A program made the position numbers and the translations under genes. Shown here piece by piece: positions 1 to 11,425 of a DNA stretch of 64,000 bases. The stretch is from assembly GCF_022682495.2 (NCBI RefSeq), contig NC_071390.1:154976583-155040582 (forward strand), read 5' to 3'. The first letter of the stretch is position 1; each line of letters begins with the position of its first letter. This DNA is from Desmodus rotundus (lineage: Eukaryota; Chordata; Mammalia; Chiroptera; Phyllostomidae). The notes beneath the pieces are model-generated. The model made no database searches. It was not told where the DNA came from and saw nothing but the letters and a program-made list of their open reading frames with translations.

Positions 1-740
1 AAGCTGGCTCCCTGCCACCACAGAAAACTTTCACAAAAGTGACAGTAGCACTTAATACGTGTCAAGGTGGCTCTTTCAAGACCTGTGTCCTTGCAAAAGT
101 TCTTAGGTCCTCTACAAAGAATTGAAGGCGATTTACTTTAAAAACTATCAAGCTAGATTTTGGCGGGCCGTAACCCCCCCTGACTGTGCAGCTGAAGCAG
201 GTCGGCGGCCGGCCGCCTGGGGTGTAACCTGTGTGCTCCGAATCGAGGTGCTGTGACTGAGAGGAGATCTACTTGCACAGGTATTGATTGCTCCCATCAG
301 AGAAAGAAGTCCTCCTGAACCACCTGTCTCTCCATTTCTTACAGGAAATGTAGCTCCATTAGAACCCTATGAGAGCACAGTTGTACACGTTGTTTGTTGT
401 GGACGGAAATATTATGTGGTGCATGACTGTATATGGCAAGTGACATACAAGAGAATAATACATATTTTGATGTGCAAATGACTACAGAGAATACATGATA
501 AAGGTCAATGGCATCTATGTATAGAACCACCATAAACAAATGTTGTAAATTAAGTGTTCAGTATTTGTGTCTCAGAACCCACGTATATGACTGTTAGTGA
601 TGTAGTTTTCAGAAATAGTAATTGTTAAGTTCTAAAAGAGTCTTCTTTCAAGGTAAATGTTAGTGGCATATTGGGAAATTCATTATATATTAAAATGCAC
701 AAAACATTTTATGTTCCTATAAACAAAACGAGTTAGTTCC
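1..740. other. Unique sequence with a small CpG-rich patch
   Basis: No repeat or gene is recognised. Bases about 165-255 are much richer in G, C and CpG than the surroundings (roughly eight CpGs in 90 bases), inside otherwise AT-rich DNA. A splice-acceptor-like tract, pyrimidines ending in TTCTTACAG, ends at 344, and CAG followed by GTATTG occurs at 278-286. The 64 bases between them would be too short for an ordinary mammalian intron. The open frame through the acceptor (284-481) has no feature I recognise. An untranslated or alternative exon is possible but unsupported. Confidence 0.4.
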
Positions 741-1120
741 TAGATTTTTGACCAAATGGTGGAAATCATGCCAGATGACAAGGAACTCTTCGTGGTGCAG
801 TCTGGGAGGTGTGGACCCAGAGTCCTCGATTGCCGGTGGTGCTCTGGGAATTGTGGCGAAAGACAAACCCTCGCCCACGAAATTCCAAAACTCCCCTCAG
901 GTTCACTATGGCCCTCCCTGAGGAACGCGGACAGGGATGCTCGAGAATCGTGACCATGCTTGGAAAGGAGAGGTGCCGCAGCCGGGGTGCTGAGCGAGGA
1001 ATACGTGTTCCTGGTAACAGAGAAATTATACAGTTCCTGCAACAGTCCTGTTGGAAGGGAGCATAGGCTTGAAATAGGAACATAGGGATATAAAAAAGAG
1101 TACAAAGTATTAAAAAAGGT
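741..1120. other. CpG-enriched unique segment, open in several frames
   Basis: This segment has about a dozen CpGs between 820 and 1010 and much higher GC than its flanks. Frames are open on both strands (121 and 105 codons on minus, 85 and 65 on plus). That pattern comes from a low stop-codon frequency in GC-rich DNA, not from one selected frame. None of the predicted peptides resembles a family I know. It could be a conserved regulatory element or an old inserted fragment. Confidence 0.35.
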
Positions 1121-2714
1121 AGAATTAATAGAAATTAATGATTGATTTGATGTGAAGAATAAAGGAGAGGGAGAGCCAGAAAATTTTTGTTTCTGTTCCT
1201 TTTTTTTTGAAACTGCAAATCACCATTGATTTTTTGGATGACTGATAATTTTAGAGTAACAATTATATTTTTAGGTATTTTTTCATTTATCACTGGGTTT
1301 CTCACCTTTAAACACTGTGCCTTTAATTAAAGCAATGGAGAGAACATACTTGATCCAGGAGATCACGTCGCTTCATGGGGGGTGACAGTAAAAGCGGATG
1401 GACACTGACCCCCACACTCCTGCCACTGTGACGGTCAAGCCATCCCATTTCGGTGACGGGCAGCTGTGGCACTCATCTGCTATCCTGGAGATGCAACAGC
1501 GTCTAATGAGCGTGCCCTGAAGGCATCCTGCAGGCCAAAGTAATTTCTGCTTAGATGTAATTACAACCAACTCTTCCATTTTGATTACCATTCAGCATTT
1601 GCAGGGGGAATCATGCTGAAGAGGAAAAAAGGTGATGCATGAGTAATCAGAGCACATCAAAAGTACCATGGAACTTTGGAAAATAATAGGATTATTGGTT
1701 GAAAGAGGAAGTTATAGCTCAGATTGGGAATTTAAAAGAGTTTGATATTATGAATGTTGATTTTAAGGTGATGACTTATTTTAAAATAACTTTATAATTT
1801 AAAGCATAAAGTCTTTCAAAATTTGTGTCTCTGGGAATAAATAAAACCCCATGTGCATAGAAGTGATTTTTGCTATATTAACTAAAGTTTTTTTCTATAT
1901 TAAGCAAACATGTTAATTTGTGATATTTGAAGGAAATGGGTGCTGACTCTGTGGGAGAGTCACAATTTACGAGGCTTTTGTAATTCATTGTAATGTATAT
2001 AACTACTAACATGAATGGGGTCTGTAATTATCCTTAATACCTCTTCTAAACATATAGATGTTTAAGATGTCATCTGATTGAATCGGGACGTGTGATGAGT
2101 TCTAGCCAATGAGCCACAAATGGAAGTGGCAGATATTTCATCTAGGCTTAGCCTCAATTAGCAGTGTGAAGCATTCTAGGGCTTACATCTCCTTCTCACA
2201 TGTCAATCCAGAAATGTATGAGATATAGGCTGCTCCCTCAGCTGGGATCCTAAATGACCACCAGAGGAGCTGCTTTCCAGGGCATTCATTATTCAGCAGA
2301 GAGAAGTATTTGGTGTTTTAGACCAATGCAGCCAGAAGGTGGTTTTCTACGACAGTCTTGTCGAGTCTGTCTGGACTCACACAGAGTTGACGAATGAACA
2401 CCCAGGAGTGCTGTGGGTGCCCCCACGTGAAGTGAGGAGAGCCTATGTGACATGCTATGGCCAAAACACATTGTGAGCCGCAGCAACCTGTGTCACTTCC
2501 ATGCGGAAGCTTTAAGAGCCCGTGTACGTTTCACAGCTTTCTTTCTATCTACTGTGATGGAAGCAATTTTAAGTAACTGGTTGCTCCCTCATCCCAGATC
2601 TTGGATTGAAAATGAAGCTGTACAGAGCTGCCAGTCAACTTTGCATGCATGTGTAGTGCGATATCATGCCTGGGATTACTTGATACTGTGGCATAACCTG
2701 GTCTTCCGGGCGGG
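1121..2714. other. Mostly unique non-coding DNA
   Basis: AT-rich DNA without recognised genes. A second moderately CpG-containing stretch lies at about 1360-1520. It is followed by an AT-rich stretch (1540-1600) with a TAATTAC homeodomain-type core near 1557. No repeat family could be named. Confidence 0.4.
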
Positions 2715-2880
2715 TTCTTCCTGGAGGCCCTGAGAGAAAATTTGTTCCATGTGTCTCTCCTAGTTCCGGGTGATTGGTGGCAATTGGCATTCCTTGGATG
2801 CATCACCTCAATCTCTGTTTGCCTCTTCACACGGCCTTCTTCCCTGTGTGTGTCTATGTGTATCTCCTCCTCTTCTTGTA
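2715..2880 (+). repeat. Ancient mammalian interspersed repeat fragment
   Basis: The run from CTGGAGGCCCTGAGAG through a CTTCACACGGCCTTCTTCCC segment to the CTCCTCCTCTTCTT end follows a widespread old mammalian repeat. Its full-length copies open with a stretch like the one seen at 47528. I cannot give the family name with certainty. The sequence is strongly diverged. Confidence 0.5.
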
Positions 2881-3719
2881 ACGTGTAATTGTTTGCTTTA
2901 GCAGGTGTTAGCGTGCCAGGGCTTCAGTTAGGTCTAATTCCACCAATAGTAACGCTGCTAAAGCAATTACTAAGCACAAGGACATCAAAAGCAAATTCTT
3001 TCTTAACAGGTGTCTTTTTCTCTTTCTTTCCTACTTTCATTTTAATAATATGTCTGCTGTAGTTCAGGGGAAAATGTGCCCAAGTAGGTAAAGAAAATAA
3101 TGCTAAGAGGAATTATCTTGTCAGATCACAACTAGTTAGTTTCATCTTTGCAGCTTGATGATGAAAATGCATAAGTTTAGCTAAGAAGAGATTGTGTGCA
3201 GCCTAAGTTTAGAGATAGTTAACCTTTTAAAGTAAATACACAAAAATACAGAAAGAGTAATACCTATCTATCACTATGACTGAAACATTGTATTTGTCCA
3301 ATAAATATTTTGTCAAATGAATTAGCTACTTAGTTTTGGTGACAGAGATAAAGTTGCTGAGGTACTTCTCTACCTCAGGAAAAGGAAATGAATCAGCATT
3401 CCTTTCCTGTCTTTATCCCATTATTCTGTCCTTAGATGCCTGTAGTGAATGCTCCAATCTGCTTAGGGATTGTAAAGTACTGTTTCTCTATGTTTTTGAA
3501 AAACAGTTATGTTCTCAATTTTCTATGTTCCCATTTCCCACACGGCCTTTCCCCAAAGTACACTTTCTTGTAAACTCATGAAACCTACAAGTCTTTTTTT
3601 CTGACAGGAGGCTATGGAAAGAGCTTTGCACTTAAATTGGGAAGCTTGTTATGTTAAAATGTTGCATGCTTACACCAAGAGATCCAGCTAACAACGACAA
3701 CAGGTCCAGTTTATGGCTA

Positions 3720-4252
3720 TGGTAAAACAATAAGGCTTCCGAGCCTCTCTCCAGTCTCACCTTGTACGTCCATTCACTGACCTCCTAACTGAACAGCTTA
3801 TAGTTCATGGCATACAGCTTGTAGTTCACAGCATCCTCCTTAAAACTTCTCTCCCTTATTCCTACCATCCTCCTGCCTTCTCTTCCCCTAAGGTGTGTTC
3901 ATTCTTATTTGCCTCTCAGTCATAACTTCTCATGTAGGAAGACTTCTCCGACTTTGCCAGGTTGGAGCAAAAGGTCCTCCTCTGTACTTCCACAGTGTCT
4001 CACACACATCCAGTCCCATTTTCTCTTAAGCGTCATCCTCTCAGAGAGACCTTCCTGAGGTCCCACTGTCCACCCAGTCATGTCATTCCCTGTCTCGTTT
4101 CTTTACGTGTGGCCTTAGAAACACATACCACAATTACTTACCTACACTGACTTGGTGTCCATCTCCCTTCTTAAAAGGAAGGATTCAAGAGTGTAGGGTG
4201 GGTACTCGATCAGGAGTTATTGATACATGAATGGATGATGGGTAAACTAATT
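3720..4252 (+). repeat. L2 LINE 3' end
   Basis: The order of landmarks fits the 3' end of an L2 retrotransposon in sense orientation: pyrimidine-rich text, a segment like CAGAGAGACCTTCCTGAGG, then a terminal ATGAATGGATGATGGG. It is non-coding and heavily diverged. Two imperfect 21-bp units are in tandem at 3795-3836. Confidence 0.65.
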
Positions 4253-7200
4253 TCAATTTATCTGTTTAATTTCTAAAAAGAACAGTAGTAATATAAAGGG
4301 AAATGTATATAAGTTTTGGATCTCCAGTACCTACAAGAGGGCTCAGAACACAATAGAGATACAATAGGTGTTAGCAAACAGTTGGATTTAAATGACACTC
4401 TAAGTCAAAATATCTCTTTCCTTGGTACAGTATGGGAAGGAGTTTGGCCCTTATTTAAACCCAGTTAAATACTTCTGTTTTCACAATTATAAGCTTTCAA
4501 ATATGTATGAAATTTTATTCTCTCTTATATGAGTTAAATGGCCATATTTTTTCTTTAGAGCAAGACAACAAGAACTAAAAGAACCTAAAAATGCTCAACC
4601 CTAACTTTGAATCATGAAAATATAAATAGAAAACCATGTTAATTGTCAAACAGTTGTTTTTTCTCAGTAGCTTTTAAACATATGGACATGATTCCCAAAA
4701 TCGTCCAGGAAAGTGAAAGGGTTTTCAAAATTCAATAAGGCCCCTGCAGCTAATTACAGATTTATATTTATTTGAATAAAGCATAGTAAGAAAGCATCCA
4801 ATATCTAAATGTTTGTTGTCTTCTAAGAAACAAAATATGTATATCTTAAAAGAATGTCGTTTTTATGCAAGACAGGATCTTTTTAGAACTTTTTAACTTA
4901 TAGCCAAGTATTCTTTTTTTATGTTGTAAGTGCAAATGCCTCTTTACTTGGACACTCTACATTTCTTAACTTCATTATTTCATAGTTGTTGTCCTCTGAT
5001 TATTTTGAACCCATGGAAACATAAGTAAAACTTACAGAAATTATATAGGAGAAAGAAAACGCACACAAGCGTGCTTTCCCTTTCCCATTCTCTGTCTCTT
5101 ACACTTATAAACATACAGACATGCATATGACAATTGAGTTTTACCCAAAGTCTCTGCACTGGTAATCAATGTATGAACTTTTGGCTAACGTCTTGGTACC
5201 AGGGGCTAAGAAATGGTGGGACGAACTTTGCAGGGCTCCAAGGAATGGAATAATAGGAAGATGTCCACCATCGTTTTGGTCAAACCAAGAAAACTATCAA
5301 AAGAAAATAATTATCAGTGAGAATAGTTAATAGAGAGATGCAGCATGTTCTGAAGGAAGTGTTGGAAAATTCCAAGATACAGAAGATTAAGAGCTCATTA
5401 CATATTATATTTCATACCATAAATTATGTCCAGGCACATTTTTTAATCTAGTTCATCAGAGCTTTGAAATTTGATTCAGTCAGAAATATAATATGCTCCA
5501 GTAACAAAAAGTATAAAAGTCACAACCCAAATGTGAATGACTTCTCTCCTTTTTTCAAATTCTTGGGATAAAACAAAAGTGCTAAAATGCAATTGTTTTC
5601 CAGGTGAAATTCTAAACACCTGAATGTCAGAGATTGATCCTCCCCCTGTCCCACCTGAGGAGTTTCAGCTGGAGGGCCATTGGAACTCAGACTCACAAAT
5701 TTGGTCTCTGCCGCTGTAACCCATATCTATTTCCCCACATCCAATGTACCACATCGCTGTTTACCTGGATTTGAACAGCAGCTATTAACTTTAAAGGAAT
5801 ATGCACATTGCTTAATTTACCTCTGCTAGTTGTTACCTGACAAACCAGTGTTTCTTTCGTTGGGAGATATTGGAGAGTAGATGGCTAACTGGTAGTTGCT
5901 GCAGGCCCCCGCAGAAGCCCCTTTCACAGCCTGTCCTCACTGCTTACTCAAAACGGCAGAATGCAATGCCTGGCAGCTGACTTCTAAAATAGGAGTTGGA
6001 TCATGATACCTACAAGTGTGGCCTCTGGATAATATCAAAATGTTAGGACACAATGAATATCCCTTTAAAAGTAGAATAACATAAATTATGACATAGAGTG
6101 GAATGTGTTTTTCTGGGTTTGCGACCCTTATATGACATTTGCATAGATCATCCTGCCTACTTACATTTATGAGCCTGCTTATAAATCCCAAGCATTCAGA
6201 AATTTATCATTCACTACCTCATCAATTTGTGAGTTGCCCAGAGGTCATCACATGTCATTTGTCATTTTCCCGAGGTATGAATTGGAATCATAAAAGCAGA
6301 ACAGCTAATGAGAGGGGAAGAGACATCTGATACTTTGTGAGGCCAACAAGGGGAACAGCACGGCCCCTGACACAATCAGGACCAAGGGACCTCATCGGGA
6401 TAAGTAAGGGCTGTGAGCAAAGCGATCCTGATCACTCACCAAATTTGTTTGGGAACATTGTTCTAACAGGCAACAAATAGGAGCCCAATGTTGTAATAGG
6501 ACTAAGCAGTATCTTGACGAGTCTCTCCTTCAGGGCAGGTGAAGCCTAAAGGTTTTATATGGGCTGCTCCATTGGGAACACGTGGCAACTAGCATGTGGG
6601 AATTAGAGACAAGGTTTAACTCCCATTTCTATGGCAATAACTATGGAGACTGTCAATTCCTCTGGATCCCCATTCATATTACAATAGAATACTCACCAAG
6701 AACTGAGAATAAATCAAGGTCATGCAGAAAGAACCAGGAGTGCATTCCAGAGCAGCTGGTAGCTCACCGGGTATGAGGAGGCCCGTCTAACTCCAGCTAA
6801 CATGATGTAGGGTAGCAAACTTGGCCACCGCGGGAGGCAGAACACATACTCAGAACTGATTCGGAAACTTAGCCGTGTGCACCTGCAGGCGAGGAGCATC
6901 AGTGTCCTCAGCTGAACAGCACTGAAGACAAGAGGGGCTGATATATGTCAAGATAGCTTGTGACTCTCAAAAAGTGATGTATTGTCACCACAATTAGAAC
7001 TTCCAGGAAGCATAATACAGCAGGTCAGGTTAATAGATAGAAATGTAAAAATATTAAGAAAATACGCCACACAATTAGTGAGCACCTTTTCTGATTATTG
7101 CATCCTGTACAATGATTTCCTTATTTATGTAGTTTCATTATTTGCTATACTTTCCCTTTTTCTCTCATAAGTCAACCTTTTTAGAAGGTCCTTGACATCC

Positions 7201-7540
7201 TAGAAGTTTGTTTTTCTATGTGAACTTTAGAATCCATTTACCCTATTTTATTTAGGCCATGCTAAATATATAGATTAAGAATTAATGATGCAACTTTAAA
7301 TCTTCCTATGAAAACTAATTTACTCAAAACTTCTTTTGTCTCCTTTGCAGTTTAAGTTTCGTCCACATAGATCTCTCACGTTTGTTGTTAAGCTCATTCT
7401 GAGGGCTTCATTATTTCATTTCTTTTGCCTTTTTTCATTATATTTTGAATGAATGGTTATCTTTTGAAAAGTGTCTTTTTAATCATTTATGTACTTAGAG
7501 ACTGAAATAATTTGCTATAACTTGTGGAAAGTGTCTGAGG
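4253..7540. other. AT-rich unique DNA, no genes recognised
   Basis: About 3.3 kb without a recognisable gene or a confidently named repeat. The least AT-rich parts are at 5630-5780 and 6330-6560, and neither contains a coding frame of note. Some of this may be conserved non-coding sequence, which cannot be judged without an alignment. Confidence 0.45.
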
Positions 7541-7546
7541 ATGGAG
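7541..7546. repeat. Target-site duplication, left copy (ATGGAG)
   Basis: ATGGAG here is repeated exactly at 8903-8908, on the other side of the LTR. A 6-bp duplication is the usual length for class II (betaretrovirus-like) endogenous retroviruses. Confidence 0.8.
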
Positions 7547-8902
7547 TGATGCGCCGGGATCCGTGGGTTGTGGCTGCAATGGACAAATTCACACAGAGAC
7601 CTGTGGAGGAAAAGGGACAGCACGGCCACTCTCTCAGAGGGAGAGTGACCTGACCCTTGCCTTGACAGGCTTTTATTGTTTTTCTGGGCACATTATATTG
7701 AGGATGGTCCTCATTTACTATGCACAGGTTCGCTTTAGGTGGTTACCTTTCACAGAAAACAAAGGAGAGGACGTTGCTAATTATATCAAAAAACAAGGAC
7801 ATTTACAAGTGTAAAGGGAAAAGTGGTTGAACTGGTTACACTTGTCCTTGGAAGGTTTAGCATAGATTTTAGGAAGTTACTTTAAAGATATGCAGTAAAC
7901 ATTTGCTGTCTCAATTCAGGGTGGGGGAGTTTTAGCAAAAAGCAAGTCTCAAAGTAGCCTAGGTACAATGCAGGCCTGATTCTCCGTGGGAGAACCTATC
8001 CGTGGGCATGGGTCCTGTGTGCTGGATACCTCTCCCCACTGGCTTTTCCAGGTGGGAGCTGGGCCCACGCCACACAGAACGGTCTCCTATATTTACCCCC
8101 TTGTTTTTAGTTAGGACCGCTATAGATCCCACAAAGCTTGCTACTTGCTGGTCTCTCACATGACCCTGGGAAAATAATTTGCAAATGCATCAAAGTACAC
8201 AGAGCATTATTATAATCAGTGAGCAACCAGCGGTTCCAAAGATCCACATTCTCAGATTAAGCCCAACAATCATTGTCAGGCAGTAATGATCAGGCAGTAG
8301 ATAACATTCAAAGAACTCTGAGGGCTTATTTAGAGTCAGAGTCAGATGGCTGAAGGGCCATAAAACTTTGGGGAAACAAGCTCATTTCAGGCTTGGACCA
8401 TTGTCATTTAAATTGAAGGTATTAGCAAAGCAGGTTTCACAGGATTTTACACATTCTTTCTTAGGCCTGATCCCCCGGGAACTGCCCTTTCCAGCACAGG
8501 GCCGGCACCCACCTCCAGCATTGTTTCAGGCTTAGGTCGGGCAGGGGAAGTAAGGCAGCCAAGAGATTAGGAGACTTCTTGCAGATAGAATGAGGACTCA
8601 GGCTATGTCAAAGCTGAGGGATAAGGGTCCATCACCCTCTTTTTCTATAGTCCCCCAAGGCCTTCCCTGAGGGCTACCTCATGATCATGCCTGTCTTCGG
8701 TCATCCCTCCCTTGAGGAATCTGACCCATCATTGGCTAACCATCATGCACTGGGAGCCAGGCAGGGTGAAGCGGGCAGAGACAGTGCTCCTTCCAGGGAG
8801 ATAAGCTTCATCTCCTCAGTGGTTTAGGGTCCCAAGGTCTCTCACTCAGCCTTAGCCATAGGGGGTTACAGCTTGTGAAACCGGGCTGGGCGGTTCCCAA
8901 CA
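7547..8902 (-). mobile_element. Class II (ERVK-type) endogenous retrovirus LTR, 1,356 bp
   Basis: Read on the minus strand the element opens with TGTTGGGAACCGCCC at 8902 and closes with ...GCATCA at 7547, giving the TG...CA ends of an LTR. Exact ATGGAG target duplications lie on both sides. TGTTGGGA openings and 6-bp duplications are typical of class II retroviruses. A poly(A) signal AATAAA (minus strand, 7672-7677) sits about 125 bases from the 3' edge, as expected for R-U5. The two ends do not repeat each other, so this is one LTR, probably a solo LTR left by recombination, not a short provirus. Its length resembles the long LTRs of some class II families. A 14-bp imperfect direct repeat lies at 8276-8303 in the U3 part. 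It carries no intact gene. The exact family is not determined. Confidence 0.78.
7672..7677 (-). terminator. Poly(A) signal of the LTR
   Basis: TTTATT on the plus strand is AATAAA in the sense of the LTR. It lies upstream of a GC-richer segment that ends in the LTR border, the usual R-U5 arrangement. Confidence 0.6.
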
Positions 8903-8908
8903 ATGGAG
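8903..8908. repeat. Target-site duplication, right copy (ATGGAG)
   Basis: Exact match to 7541-7546, immediately after the terminal CA of the LTR on the plus strand. Confidence 0.8.
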
Positions 8909-8935
8909 GAGTAAGAAGTAAGTTTGGAAAGGTAA

Positions 8936-9200
8936 GCTAAAACAAATCATGAATGATTTGGAAGTTTGGATTTCATCTGTAATCCTGTAAGCAATGGGAA
9001 GTCTTGAAACTGCTTTAAATAGAAGAATCGCACGTTCATATTTGTATTTTAAAAAACCGTAACATTGAGTGTGAAGAATGGTTTATCAAGACAAGAGTTA
9101 AAATGGGAAGACTTCAAAGATGTGTGTTTTAAGTGAGAAATGTGAAAAAAACGGACAAGGTAGTGAGATTAGGAATTGAGAAATGGGACAAGCTTTGTTT
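8936..9200. repeat. Possible L2/old LINE-derived fragment
   Basis: Phrases such as GGAAGTTTGGATTTCATC and GCAATGGGAAGTCTTGAAAC resemble a common old mammalian LINE-derived repeat. It is strongly diverged and the borders are uncertain. It directly adjoins the LTR, which may have inserted into it. Confidence 0.35.
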
Positions 9201-10260
9201 CTTCAAAAACAACAAGCCTTTGTCACAGATTGGAAGGGGCTGTGGGGGAGGAAGAGAAAAGTGTCTGTCAGTGAATGATGGAACAAACTGGAATAGAGTA
9301 GGGTTTCTATAAATGCCAAGAAGGAAGATATCAGATGTGGCCTAAAGTATGACAGATATGAGAAAGAAGACTTGAATTATCAATAAAACATTAAGGTGGC
9401 CTCCAATTATAGGCCAGCTGCCATGCCTATGTACACACACTGGATTGCGGCAAACAGGAGCAAAGGGTGGCAGGAAAAGAGCAAAACAAAATACAGAGCC
9501 ACAGATACATGAGGTTTGGTCATAGAAAGAAAGAAATGATAGAATGACATCGTAGGGGTTACCAGGTCCAAGGAAATAAGAGCTTTTTTGTTTGTGTTTT
9601 TGTAGAGCATGATATCAGAGTAACTGCAGAGTAAACAAAGAATGTACATACTCAAGTTTCTGAAGATGAGAGCAAGCCAGGTCCTGGTGGAGTGGCAAGG
9701 TGGATATCGCAAACTTAGAGGCAAAAAAGACAGGTTCTGCAATTGGTTGTGGTTTCCAAAAATAATAAAATACAGATAAAATCTGGAATAAAGTGAAGTT
9801 AATTTACTCATGCTGTGTAAGACTTTAAATATATTTCCCCTAAATATCATAATAAACTAACATCATAATTCCTGTTTTAAAATATTATTATGAATTCATT
9901 GTTCATAACTTCATAGGATAACTATTTTCTACTGTTTCCTTTTCTTCACCAAATAGAACAAACAAAAAAAAGCAAGATCAGGAATTCATATACCACGGTT
10001 ATGATCTCCATTCATGTTAGAAGATGCTTTTAACATTTAATACAGTTTCACTTACATATATAGATATAGATGATATAGTGAACGACAGCAAAGGAAAACT
10101 GTTCATTAAAATCCCATATTTATATCTTTTTATTTATTTTTTCTCCTTCCTTTTATTTTATACTGTTATTTAAGTACAGTTGTCTCCATTTTCTCATACT
10201 TATCTATTCAACAACGAATGTCCTTGTTCTTGTTCTTGTTGTTGTTGTTTAAGAAATATT
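9201..10260. other. AT-rich DNA without recognised elements
   Basis: A 147-codon minus-strand frame (9407-9850) is hydrophobic and lies in A-rich DNA. It has no recognisable domain and is taken as chance. A short CTTGTT/GTTGTT run lies at about 10222-10250. Nothing else stands out. Confidence 0.45.
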
Positions 10261-10267
10261 CCTAGAC

Positions 10268-10417
10268 CTTGCTATTCAACGTGTGCTCCATGGAGCTGAA
10301 GTATCATCTGGAAACCTCAGTCTCCACCCAAGACCTGCAGATTCAGAACCTGGATTTTAACAAGATCTGCAGGTGGTTTATGTGCCATATGCCCCTTAAT
10401 GCTGAGACGCACTGGTC
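10268..10417 (+). repeat. MER20 (hAT-Charlie non-autonomous transposon)
   Basis: The order of landmarks follows MER20: an opening like TTCAACGTGTGCTCC, then CCCAAGACCTGCAGATTCAGAA, then GATTTTAACAAGATCTGCAGG, and a diverged closing terminal repeat. It is a small old DNA transposon without coding capacity. Confidence 0.6.
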
Positions 10418-11040
10418 AAAAATAAAACACTCATTATTAAGGGTGATACAGTACTGTGTACCTGGCAAAACAGAAGAAAAACCATCCATGGTTCTCTTCA
10501 TATATATTTAGTAAGATGTATGGCATATAAAATTATAATCTTAATGTGATATTATTAAATAATCATGTAATAGTTCAGTTGTGATGTTATAAGCTTTGAA
10601 ATAGGAAATTGCATTCCTCAGTTTTAACATCACATTGAATACAAATTCCGGGAAAACTACCCCACCCCTTTGTGGACCTTTCAGTTTGAAATAAAATTTG
10701 TAATTGTTATCACACTGTATATATTCAATTCTCCCTTTAGAAATCTAGTACATCTGTAATTAAACATTAGAAAATAGAGGTTTTTTTAAAGCCAGGAAAT
10801 AGAAGTGATGCGTTAACATGTGAGGCCTGCGGTGAGTGAAAATCTAGTCAAAAGTATCGCACGATCTTTAATTTGCACGATGTTTAATGTGTACAAGCGT
10901 CGTCAAGTTTGTTAGAGAAATGCATGAATTTTCCTGACTCAGCTCTACAAATTCTGCAATGTTAAAAAGCTGAAAAATGACCCTTGCTAAAAATAATTTG
11001 AGAACTGTATTACTCATGTTTTATAAATAACAAGTAATGT
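10418..11040. other. AT-rich unique DNA
   Basis: No gene or named repeat. Several A/T runs. Nothing further seen. Confidence 0.45.
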
Positions 11041-11425
11041 CAAAGTCTCAGGGACTTACAGTAAACGGATGTCCTCACGCTCCCTGGCAGGCAGGTTGGC
11101 TCGAGTTCCATTGACCCAGGCTGGGATCCACCGGGTCAGGCGAAACCCCAGGCTTCCTCTCAGGTTCAGGTCCCCTCTGTGTATCTTCATTCTGGGGCCC
11201 AGGGGGAGACAGCTGTTGCTGAATGCTTTTATTCATGGGTCACAGGAGCATGGAAGTTTATGTGGAAATAGAGAATGCTTCTTCAGGCTTCTGCTGACAA
11301 CTGGCACAAGTGTTATTTCCATCTACATTCCACTGACTAAAGCAAGTCATTCCACCCTTCCCCTAATCAATGGAGCAGGAAAACCTACCCCACCCATAGG
11401 AAAAGGTACCCATGCAGATGCCTAA
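11041..11425. repeat. Probable ancient interspersed repeat, family uncertain
   Basis: GC content is above the flanks. The end, reading CCACTGACTAAAGCAAGTCA followed by a C-rich stretch, resembles the end of an old mammalian repeat that I cannot name. The 118-codon plus frame across it (11069-11425) has no domain I recognise. Confidence 0.35.

Noticed and set aside
7959..8159. Possible envelope gene end within the minus-strand retroviral element
   Set aside because: The flanking target duplications and terminal bases define a single LTR over this stretch. The resemblance is short and is kept only as a finding, not as a gene.
9407..9850. 147-codon hydrophobic frame on the minus strand
   Set aside because: It lies in A-rich plus-strand DNA, which yields Phe/Leu/Ser-rich antisense frames. 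No domain, no promoter or splice context.
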